From contig NZ_LPUY01000054.1 of NCBI RefSeq assembly GCF_001518015.1, positions 16,199 to 80,198 of the forward strand: DNA of 64,000 nucleotides, read 5' to 3'. The DNA comes from Tritonibacter horizontis. Its GTDB lineage: Bacteria; Pseudomonadota; Alphaproteobacteria; Rhodobacterales; Rhodobacteraceae. The notes under the pieces are model-generated. The model saw only the letters and a list, made by a program, of their open reading frames with translations. It was not told where the DNA came from and did no database searches. Every line of letters starts with the position of its first letter. Within the stretch, counting starts at the first letter, position 1. This document shows, in pieces, positions 57,464 through 64,000 of the stretch. Both the position numbers and the translations under genes were made by a program.

Positions 57464-57934
57464 ATGACTTCTCGACACTCTGCGTTTCTCGATGTGATCC
57501 GGGTGACCGCGCGGGCGGTGATCTGGCGCGATGGCAAGCTGCTGGTGCAGGTCAAACGGGCCGCAGATGGCCGGATCTACCTCGGTCTGCCGGGCGGTCG
57601 GCTGGAGCCGGGCGAGACCCTGGCCGACGCCGCCTGCCGTGAGGCCTGGGAAGAAACAGGCGCGCGGGTCACCGCTCCAGAACTGGTCCGGGTGGCTGAA
57701 ATCTACAAGTCCCGCCCAGAAGGATTGCGCCACCAGGTGGAACATCTGTTTGTCTGTCATGTGGATGACACATATGTACCCCAGATGGGAAAACAGCCGG
57801 ATTCCAAACAGATCGGTGTACGGTGGGCAGATCCGGTGACGGAGGCGGCGCTTTTTGATCCACCCTATGCCGCCCTGTTGTCGGACAAAACCGCCGGGAT
57901 GTACCAAGGGGTCATACAAGATGAAACTGCCTGA
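57464..57934 (+). CDS. Nudix hydrolase, first gene of the GAK operon
   Basis: A 156-residue Nudix protein with an intact box: G45, E51, R59-E60, E63-E64, G66 in LPGGRLEPGETLADAACREA followed by WEETGA. It hydrolyses a nucleoside-diphosphate-linked compound; the substrate is unknown. The ATG at 57464 is the simplest start (an upstream ATG at 57428 would add 12 residues). It overlaps the next gene by 14 bases, so it belongs to the module even though Nudix proteins are not one of the name-giving components. Confidence 0.85.
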   Translation: MTSRHSAFLDVIRVTARAVIWRDGKLLVQVKRAADGRIYLGLPGGRLEPGETLADAACREAWEETGARVTAPELVRVAEIYKSRPEGLRHQVEHLFVCHVDDTYVPQMGKQPDSKQIGVRWADPVTEAALFDPPYAALLSDKTAGMYQGVIQDETA

Positions 57935-59555
57935 GGCCGCACAGGAGAACCTGGCATTTCTTCTGGCAGAACTGGACAGTCAGATGGCCTCGCTGTTGGC
58001 CTATTTTAAAGACCCCTCTCCGGAGGGCGCGCAAAAGGTCGTGTTGCGCGCGGGCTATGCGCATAATCTGTGGTCGCGGGTGCAATCGTCCTGCCGCAGT
58101 GCCGCATCGCGCGGCAAGCCGTCGCAATCGCGCCGCCTGCAATTACAGAATGTCGATACCATCGCGCGCAATCTCGATCAGATGTCGCGCCTGTCGCGGC
58201 TGGCCCTGGTGCATGCCGAGGACGTGCAGCGGATCAAGCTGTTGCGCCCCGAGTCCTATCGCAAGGTGTTGCGGGGGGTGGCGGATGCCCTGCAGGAGGT
58301 GTTGCCCGCGCTTGCCGCCAGTGACAGCAAACGCGCGATCGAGATCGGCCAGACCAAGGCCGAGGTCGATGCCTTCTACGACCGGATGTTCCGCACATAT
58401 ACGCGCGACATGCGCGACACCCGCCACACCGAAGATCTGGCCAACGCGCTTTTGGTGCTGAACGAGGTGCGCCGGATGGGCGAAAGCCTGCAAGGCATCA
58501 GCGAGGCGCTTTTGTCGATTAGCATCGGGCAGAATGTGCAGTTCGAGCGGTACTTTACCCTGCGCAGTGTCCTGTCGGGTTCCAAGGTCGGGGGCGATGA
58601 TCTCGTCCTGAAACCGCTGGCAGAGACGCGCTCCGGCAGCGCGATCTCCTCTGTCAGCACCCGCGATCAGGGCGGCGATCTGATCAACGCCGTTTTCAAG
58701 GATGGCGAGAAGAACAAGGTCAAGGAAGAGCGCGCCGGGGTCAAAAGCTGGCATGCGATTTATCCGGGGCTGGCGCCGCGGATCCTGTCCTATGAAAAAC
58801 GCGGCCAGTCGGCGGCGCTGCTGATCGAGCATTTGCAGGGCTATACCTTCGAGCATGCGCTGTTGAACGAGGACGATACATCCCTTGCGGCCGCGCAGCG
58901 GGCGCTGCATCGCACGCTGACCGATATCTGGACCCGCACCCGCATTGAAAACCCTGCCGAAATGCGGGCCATGCGGCAGCTGTCACAGCGGATGACGGAC
59001 GTTTACCGGGTGCACCCCGGTTTTGACAGGGGCGAGACCGCGATCCAGGGGCTGTGCCAGCGAGGATTTGGCGAGCTGTTGAAGGCTGCCGAAACCCGCG
59101 AGGCTGAAACACCCGCCCCGTTTTCGGTCTACATCCACGGGGATTTCAACCTCGACAATGTGATCTTTGATCCCGGCGAAAAGAAGATCCGCTTTATCGA
59201 CCTGCATCGCTCGCGCTACATGGATTACGTGCAGGATGTTTCTGTCTTCATGGTGTCGAACTACCGGTTGCAGGTGCAGGACGGCCCGGCGCGGGTCCGC
59301 ATTCGCGAGACCGCCGTCACGATGCACAGGATGGCGGCGAAATTTGCCCGCGCGCAGCAGGACGAGACCTTTGAATTCCGGCTGGCGCTTGGGCTGGCGC
59401 GCAGCTTTGCCTCTTCGACGCGGTTCGTGTTCGACAAGGAACACGCCCGCCGCATGTTCCTGCGCGCCCGCTATCTGTTGGAGCTGGTCCTGGCCGTTCC
59501 CGAGGGGCGCGAAGGACGATTGAAATTGCCGATCAAGGAGCTGTTTGGTGACTGA
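57921..59555 (+). CDS. PhoU-like helical domain fused to an aminoglycoside-phosphotransferase-like kinase
   Basis: A 544-residue protein. Residues 1-205 are all helical, with repeated three-helix character (LDSQMASLLAYFKDPSPEGA; ADALQEVLPALAASDSKRAI; NALLVLNEVRRMGESLQGIS), resembling PhoU. Residues about 215-535 look like an APH/choline kinase: possible ATP Lys K260 (AVFKDGEKNK), catalytic loop HGDFNLDN (406-413, D408 and N413) and metal Asp D427 in RFIDLHR. It would phosphorylate a small molecule or protein. It overlaps the ATP-grasp gene by eight bases. Confidence 0.8.
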   Translation: MKLPEAAQENLAFLLAELDSQMASLLAYFKDPSPEGAQKVVLRAGYAHNLWSRVQSSCRSAASRGKPSQSRRLQLQNVDTIARNLDQMSRLSRLALVHAEDVQRIKLLRPESYRKVLRGVADALQEVLPALAASDSKRAIEIGQTKAEVDAFYDRMFRTYTRDMRDTRHTEDLANALLVLNEVRRMGESLQGISEALLSISIGQNVQFERYFTLRSVLSGSKVGGDDLVLKPLAETRSGSAISSVSTRDQGGDLINAVFKDGEKNKVKEERAGVKSWHAIYPGLAPRILSYEKRGQSAALLIEHLQGYTFEHALLNEDDTSLAAAQRALHRTLTDIWTRTRIENPAEMRAMRQLSQRMTDVYRVHPGFDRGETAIQGLCQRGFGELLKAAETREAETPAPFSVYIHGDFNLDNVIFDPGEKKIRFIDLHRSRYMDYVQDVSVFMVSNYRLQVQDGPARVRIRETAVTMHRMAAKFARAQQDETFEFRLALGLARSFASSTRFVFDKEHARRMFLRARYLLELVLAVPEGREGRLKLPIKELFGD

Positions 59556-60435
59556 ACTGAAAATCGGGGTCGTGGGTATCCCGGGAAAATGGTCGACCGA
59601 GGCCATTGCCGATGCCTTGGAGGCTCGCACCGGGTTTCGTCTGGTGATCGATATGGCAGAGGTGACGCTGGATCTCGGCAGCGGCGCATTGATCTATCGC
59701 GGGCAGGATTTGTGTCAGCTGGACGGGCTGGTGGTCAAGAAGATTTCGGAGATCTACAACTATCACGCGCTTGACCGGCTCGAAATGCTGCGCGTGGCTG
59801 AAGCGCGTGGCGTCAAGATCTTCAGCCGCCCCGAAGCGATGCTGCGTCTGATGGACCGGCTGGCCTGTACCGTGACCCTGGCCAATGCGCAGATCCCGAT
59901 GCCGCCAACCACCATCACCGAGGATGAGAGCGCCGCGTTGGCGGCGGTGACGGCCTATTGCAGCGCGGTGTTCAAGCCGCTGTTTTCCACCAAGGCGCGC
60001 GGCATGTGCGTGATCTCGGCGGAGGACGAAGACCCCGCCGCGCAGATCGCGGCGTTCAAGGCGGAGAACCCGGTGATGTATGTGCAGGCCAAACGCGAGC
60101 TGTCCGGGCAGGATCTGGGCATGGCGTTTCTCGGCGGCACCTATCTGTGCACCTATGCACGTGTGAAGCAGGATGCGACGAGCTGGAACACCACCATTTT
60201 GTCCGGCGGCAAATACGAGGCGTTTGAGCCGGATGCCGAGCTGATCGAACTGGGGCGGCGGGCGCAGGCGCCTTTTGGGCTGACCTTTACCACCGTCGAT
60301 GTGGCCCTGACCGATGCGGGGCCGATCGTTTTTGAGGTTTCCGCCTTTGGCGGTTATCGCGGGGTCCGGGACGGATGCGGGATCGACGCGGCGGCCCGGG
60401 TGGCCGACCACGTCATCGCGGGAGTGGCCACATGA
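59548..60435 (+). CDS. GAK system ATP-grasp enzyme
   Basis: A 295-residue ATP-grasp-like protein (RimK/glutathione-synthetase type). Start: GTG at 59548 behind aaggag. The central domain begins near RLMDRLACT (100-108); AVFKPLFSTKARGM holds the ATP Lys K143 but the usual glycine-rich loop is replaced by STKARG; the metal segment reads D251...E263-V-S265 where most relatives have E-x-N. So binding residues are partly divergent, which may be normal for this family. Expected chemistry is carboxylate-amine ligation. Overlaps the HprK gene by four bases. Confidence 0.83.
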   Translation: MTELKIGVVGIPGKWSTEAIADALEARTGFRLVIDMAEVTLDLGSGALIYRGQDLCQLDGLVVKKISEIYNYHALDRLEMLRVAEARGVKIFSRPEAMLRLMDRLACTVTLANAQIPMPPTTITEDESAALAAVTAYCSAVFKPLFSTKARGMCVISAEDEDPAAQIAAFKAENPVMYVQAKRELSGQDLGMAFLGGTYLCTYARVKQDATSWNTTILSGGKYEAFEPDAELIELGRRAQAPFGLTFTTVDVALTDAGPIVFEVSAFGGYRGVRDGCGIDAAARVADHVIAGVAT

Positions 60436-61523
60436 CCCTGACACATGTTGCACAGCTGCGCGGGCGGCTTGATCTGACCAGGGCGGAGGCGGCAGAGCCG
60501 CTTGATCTCAGGGTGGGCGAGGTCACCCTGCGGATCTATTGCGAAAGCGGCGAGTTGGAGGATGAGCTGGCGGATTATTTCCGCGCCGCCCGCGGTGCCA
60601 TTTCCCAGCCTGACATTACCATTTTTGTGGTCGAGGGGCAGAGCCTGGATCCGGCGCCGGACTGGCAGGCGTGGGCGCGTGAGCCGGGCAAATCCGGGCG
60701 CAAGGATGCGATCCATGATCTTGTCGACGGTCGATTGGTGCACAAGGTCCGCACCGGCGTGACCTTTGTGCAGTCGCCAGATCTGATGGTGGCCTTTGGT
60801 CCGGTGACGGCCAATCCCAACCAGGTGGTGAATTTCGTCAACACCCAGGTGCTGAGCCTGTGTCTGCGCAACGGCTGGGACATCTGCCATGCGGCGGCTG
60901 TTACCGATGGCACCCGCAGTCTGGCGGTTGCGGGACTGTCGGGCGGCGGAAAGTCCACGTCGATCCTTCGGATGATGGATCTGGAGGGCACCGCCTTTGT
61001 CACCAACGACCGCCTGTTGTGCCGCGCCACGGAAAGCGGGGCCGAGGGGCTGGGCATTCCCAAACACCCGCGCATCAATCCCGGCACCATTCTGGGCAAT
61101 GCGCGGATGGCGGGCCTGTTGAGCGAGACACGCCGGGCAGAGCTGATGGCGATGCCCGCCGATGAGCTGTGGGATCTGGAAGAGAAATACGACCTGATCA
61201 TCCCGCAGATCTATGGCCCGAACCGGATCCGTTACGCGGCGCCGCTGACGGATTTCTGGGTCCTGAACTGGAGCCGGGGCGCGGATCGCGTGACGATGAT
61301 CCAGGACGTGGATCTGGCATCCCGGCCCGATCTTCTGGGCGCGATCATGAAAAGTCCGGGGCCGTTTTTCCAACGCTCGGACGGGCAGTTCCAGCAGGAT
61401 GATGCGCAGCCAGATCCGGAGGGCTACCTGAGAGCGCTGCGCCACGTGCGGGTGCAGGAAGTGACCGGGCGGGTCGATTTCGACGCACTCGCCCATCTTG
61501 GGCGCGACCTGTTTGATGGCTGA
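60432..61523 (+). CDS. HprK-related kinase B
   Basis: A 363-residue protein. A complete Walker A, AGLSGGGKST (167-176), follows ICHAAAV (151-157), where HPr kinases have their conserved His, and TNDRLL (191-196) stands at the position of the HprK acidic segment. The N-terminal 150 residues are a separate alpha/beta domain. HprK enzymes phosphorylate a serine on a small carrier protein and can remove it again; the partner here could be the small amphi-Trp protein encoded downstream (inference). Overlaps both neighbours (4 and 8 bases). Confidence 0.85.
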   Translation: MTLTHVAQLRGRLDLTRAEAAEPLDLRVGEVTLRIYCESGELEDELADYFRAARGAISQPDITIFVVEGQSLDPAPDWQAWAREPGKSGRKDAIHDLVDGRLVHKVRTGVTFVQSPDLMVAFGPVTANPNQVVNFVNTQVLSLCLRNGWDICHAAAVTDGTRSLAVAGLSGGGKSTSILRMMDLEGTAFVTNDRLLCRATESGAEGLGIPKHPRINPGTILGNARMAGLLSETRRAELMAMPADELWDLEEKYDLIIPQIYGPNRIRYAAPLTDFWVLNWSRGADRVTMIQDVDLASRPDLLGAIMKSPGPFFQRSDGQFQQDDAQPDPEGYLRALRHVRVQEVTGRVDFDALAHLGRDLFDG

Positions 61524-62214
61524 GGCAAAGCGATATGTCGCGCTGATCCGCCACGGGGCCTATCACCAGAAGGCCGCGACCCCTTCGGCCCTGCAACCCT
61601 ATCCGTTGACCGAGGAAGGGCGGGCACAGGCAGCAGAATGCGGTGCCGCCCTGGCCGAGATCCTGCGGCGCGAGGGTTGGAGCCTGGCTCCGGTGATCCA
61701 CTGCTCGCATCAGCTGCGGGCCTGGCAAACGGCGGATGCGCTCGCCACCGTGTTGCGCGCGGCGGGGCATTCGCCTGGCGATCTGTCGGAAACACCGGCG
61801 CTGGCAGAGCGCAGCGTCGGTGCGGTGGCCAATCTGACCACATCGGAAATAGAGACGATCCTGGAGGCGGACCCGAGGTATTCGTCGCCGCCGCCGGGGT
61901 GGAAATCCGACAGCCATTACCGGCTGCCGTTTCAGGGCGCGGAATCGCTGTTGGAGGCGGGGGCGCGCGTGGCGGCGCATTTGACCGCGACAGCCGCCGC
62001 TGCCACACCCAATTCGCTGACGCTTTGTGTCGGCCATGGCGCGTCGTTCCGGCACGCAGCGCATCACCTTGGCCTGTTAAAAATCAGCGAGATTCCAAGG
62101 CTTTCTATGCATCATGCCCGACCGTTACTGTTCTGTTACGAGGGGCGGGCTAGATGGAGCCACCTTGGCGGTGCCTGGAAACAGCGCCAGAGCCAGGAGG
62201 CCCATCAGGACTAG
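61516..62214 (+). CDS. Histidine phosphatase family protein of the GAK operon
   Basis: A 232-residue phosphoglycerate-mutase/SixA-type phosphatase. RHG (12-14) gives the catalytic His; HQLRAWQTAD supplies the second Arg and VGHGASFRH the later His. Length and CSHQLRAWQTA resemble SixA/PGAM phosphatases acting on phosphoproteins or small phosphates. In this context it may reverse a phosphorylation made by the HprK-like or APH-like kinase. Confidence 0.85.
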   Translation: MAEAKRYVALIRHGAYHQKAATPSALQPYPLTEEGRAQAAECGAALAEILRREGWSLAPVIHCSHQLRAWQTADALATVLRAAGHSPGDLSETPALAERSVGAVANLTTSEIETILEADPRYSSPPPGWKSDSHYRLPFQGAESLLEAGARVAAHLTATAAAATPNSLTLCVGHGASFRHAAHHLGLLKISEIPRLSMHHARPLLFCYEGRARWSHLGGAWKQRQSQEAHQD

Positions 62215-62225
62215 GGACAGACGCC

Positions 62226-63566
62226 TTGCAGATTTGCCATTCGGACCGTTCACCGCTGTTGCCGACCGTCTATGACCCCGTCGGAGAGTTGCGCGATCTG
62301 CCAAAGGAGCTGGAACCCTGGCCTGTCACATCTGCCCATTCCGGCAGTGGTCGGCCGGGCAGTGCCGCCGCCCTCAGGGCCTGTCTGGCCCGGGCTGCCG
62401 CCCATGGCGGCTGGCGCTGGCCGGAGCGCCCGGTGGTGTTCCTGTCCGACACCCATGCCGACGCCGAGGGGTTCCTGCGCTCGCTGGTGGCGGCAGGGCT
62501 GATCTGGCGGAGTGCGCGGGCCCGTGGCGGATTCAGCCCCACCCGATTTGGCCGATCCGCAACGATCCTGATCGGTGGGGATTGCCTCGACAAGGGGCCA
62601 AGCAACCTCGATATGCTGGATGCCCTGGGGGCGTTGCGGGCAAAGGGGCTCGACCTGCGCATACTGGCGGGCAACCACGATTTGCGCCTGCGCCTGGCGG
62701 TCTCGGCTCTGCATGCGGCGCCGACCGCGCTGACCGAACATTTGTTGGTGCGGATGGGGCGCAAGATTATCCCGCTGCTGCGGGAAGTGCGCGACCGTTA
62801 CGTGAGCGATGCGGATCTTGCGGCGTTGCCCGACGAGGCCGCCTGTCGCGCCCGCCTGCATCCGCGTCCGGACTGGGCGGCGCGGTTCTCTGTCGCGGCG
62901 GTGCGGTATCTGAATTCGGCCGCGGTGGCGCGCGAGGTCGCAAAGTTGGCCACCAAGGCCGCGCAGTTCGACGCCGAGGTGGCGCGTTCGGGCCTGACCG
63001 CCCGCGAGGTGCTGGCGGCGGCGCTGAAGTGCCGGGAGGTGTTCTTCTCGCCCGGGGGAGATTACGCTTGGTTTTACGAGGGCATGGATGTGGTCTGCCA
63101 GCTGGGGTCGCTGCTGTTTGTGCATGCCGGCGTGGATGACAGCATGTGTCGGCTGCTGGCCGAAGGCGGTGTCGCGGCGGTCAATGATCGCTACCGGACG
63201 GAGCAGGGCACGCATCCCTTTGCCTTTTACTTTGGCCCATTGGCCAATCTGGTGCGCACCAAATACCGCGCAACGGATGCGGCGCTGACCGACACTGGCG
63301 TGGCCGCCCTGCATGGTCTGGGCATCCACATGCTGGTGCAGGGGCATGTGAACAATCAAAGCGGCCAGCGCCTGTTGGCCAAAAAGGGCCTGCTGCATCT
63401 GGAAGGGGACGTGACCCTGGACCGGGTCTCGCGACGGCTGGAGGGGCTGGCAGGGATCGGGGCGGGCGCAACCTTGATCTTTCCGACCGGGGATGTCATC
63501 GGGTTGAGCCGGGACTACCCACGCGCCAAGCATTTTGCGCCAGAGCGGCAGTTCGAAGTCAACTGA
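62226..63566 (+). CDS. PPP-like metallophosphoesterase of the GAK operon
   Basis: A protein of about 446 residues with calcineurin/PPP motifs: SDTH (74-77), GGDCLDKGP (117-125), GNHD (149-152), then FVHAGVDD and VQGHVNN further on. A longer insertion (about 160-280) separates the motif groups. Resembles serine/threonine or Ap4A phosphatases. The TTG at 62226, 11 bases after the previous stop, was preferred; an ATG at 62154 would overlap the phosphatase gene by 61 bases and add low-complexity residues, yet it has a gagggg site, so the start is uncertain. Confidence 0.78.
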   Translation: MQICHSDRSPLLPTVYDPVGELRDLPKELEPWPVTSAHSGSGRPGSAAALRACLARAAAHGGWRWPERPVVFLSDTHADAEGFLRSLVAAGLIWRSARARGGFSPTRFGRSATILIGGDCLDKGPSNLDMLDALGALRAKGLDLRILAGNHDLRLRLAVSALHAAPTALTEHLLVRMGRKIIPLLREVRDRYVSDADLAALPDEAACRARLHPRPDWAARFSVAAVRYLNSAAVAREVAKLATKAAQFDAEVARSGLTAREVLAAALKCREVFFSPGGDYAWFYEGMDVVCQLGSLLFVHAGVDDSMCRLLAEGGVAAVNDRYRTEQGTHPFAFYFGPLANLVRTKYRATDAALTDTGVAALHGLGIHMLVQGHVNNQSGQRLLAKKGLLHLEGDVTLDRVSRRLEGLAGIGAGATLIFPTGDVIGLSRDYPRAKHFAPERQFEVN

Positions 63567-63595
63567 TCCAGTCCGGAAGATGGAGCCCAGGGGCG

Positions 63596-63889
63596 ATGGC
63601 AAAAGACGACAAGACACGCGAGGACGCGCGGTTCCGTCATGACTCGCTTCAGGATCGCAAGACGATCAAGGCGCTGATTGATGCAATCGGCAAAGGCCTG
63701 GCCAAGGGCGAACTCAGTCTCAGCGATGATGACAACGATATTGTTCTGACACCGGACGGGTTGATGACCCTGCGCATTCGGGCGGAACGCAACGATGGCC
63801 AGTGCAAGGTGGATTTCCGCGTCAGCTGGACCGAGCGCGATGATGATCTGCGCGAGAAACCGGCACCAAAGGTAAAATCGCGCAACTGA
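63596..63889 (+). CDS. Amphi-Trp domain small protein of the GAK operon
   Basis: A 97-residue protein: an N-terminal charged part (1-20), a helix DRKTIKALIDAIGKGLAKGE, a beta-rich middle (LSLSDDDNDIVLTP) and FRVSWTERDD with the single Trp. This is the pattern of amphi-Trp domain proteins, which in other genomes are encoded with GAK components (recalled). It might be the carrier modified by the kinase and ligase of the module; serine candidates lie near LSLSDD. It starts 29 bases after the phosphoesterase gene. Confidence 0.75.
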   Translation: MAKDDKTREDARFRHDSLQDRKTIKALIDAIGKGLAKGELSLSDDDNDIVLTPDGLMTLRIRAERNDGQCKVDFRVSWTERDDDLREKPAPKVKSRN

Positions 63890-64000
63890 GCGGAGGATAC
63901 CCCTCTCCCGTGATCTTGCCGGTGGTGCTCCCGCTCGTTTTTCAGCGCCTGAAGGCTTGTCAAAACGGTTGGGCCTGGCGCCGCGCGCGCCCCGCAGGGA

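Noticed and set aside
63649..63963. Minus-strand frame at the right end
   Set aside because: Opposite the amphi-Trp gene, composition typical of a shadow frame.

Overview
The window is GC-rich (clearly above 60 % G+C by eye) and looks like chromosome of an alphaproteobacterium of the Rhodobacteraceae (Roseobacter group). Supporting markers are an FYDLN-acid protein, a DUF1013/TrcR-type protein, COQ9, a Mcl1-type malyl-CoA lyase, the plcP-btaA-btaB lipid-remodelling genes, dgcN-dgcA, and a dispersed intergenic repeat of a kind I associate with this family. About 55 protein genes and one tRNA (Ala, GGC) are supported. I see no phage, IS element, CRISPR array or rRNA.

Layout. 1-11.9 kb: a sugar-acid catabolic cluster on the plus strand. 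It contains the end of a ChvE/GguAB-type ABC permease, AraD1, an IlvD/Edd dehydratase, a Gfo/Idh/MocA sugar dehydrogenase, a ketoglutarate-semialdehyde-type dehydrogenase, a complete YtfQRT-YjfF-like transporter and an aldose 1-epimerase. Together these fit oxidative, non-phosphorylative L-arabinose/D-galactose use ending in 2-oxoglutarate. 11.9-14.7 kb (minus): plcP-btaA-btaB, which replaces phospholipids by betaine lipids, with a PHO-box-like site upstream. 15-20 kb: tRNA-Ala and mostly housekeeping genes (YgjP-type metallopeptidase, GntR, RpiB, AccA, a LysE exporter with a divergent Lrp regulator). 20.2-25.7 kb: a sulfotransferase, malyl-CoA lyase, and dgcN-dgcA-dat for D-glutamate/D-amino acids.

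25.7-38.9 kb: ring-opening dioxygenase, pyruvate kinase, L35-L20, an adenylate cyclase, pheS and pheT separated by a terminator and a small YrhK gene, a LysR/methyltransferase divergon, and a tandem pair of unrecognised paralogues. 38.9-55.5 kb: MscS channel, alanine dehydrogenase with a divergent Lrp regulator and a perfect palindrome between them, PPK2, S21, COQ9, quinone reductase, RNase T2, TrcR-like protein, sulfurtransferase plus aminotransferase, glnK-amtB and a class A penicillin-binding protein.

56.2-63.9 kb: the most interesting part, a compact eight-gene module that matches the bioinformatically named but, as far as I know, functionally uncharacterised 'GAK system'. A YvcK/CofD-like protein is divergent from Nudix, a helical-domain/aminoglycoside-phosphotransferase-like fusion, ATP-grasp, HprK-related kinase B, histidine phosphatase, PPP-like metallophosphoesterase and a small amphi-Trp protein. 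The plus-strand genes overlap or nearly abut, and almost every member is a kinase, ligase or phosphatase, which suggests a dedicated modification/demodification circuit.
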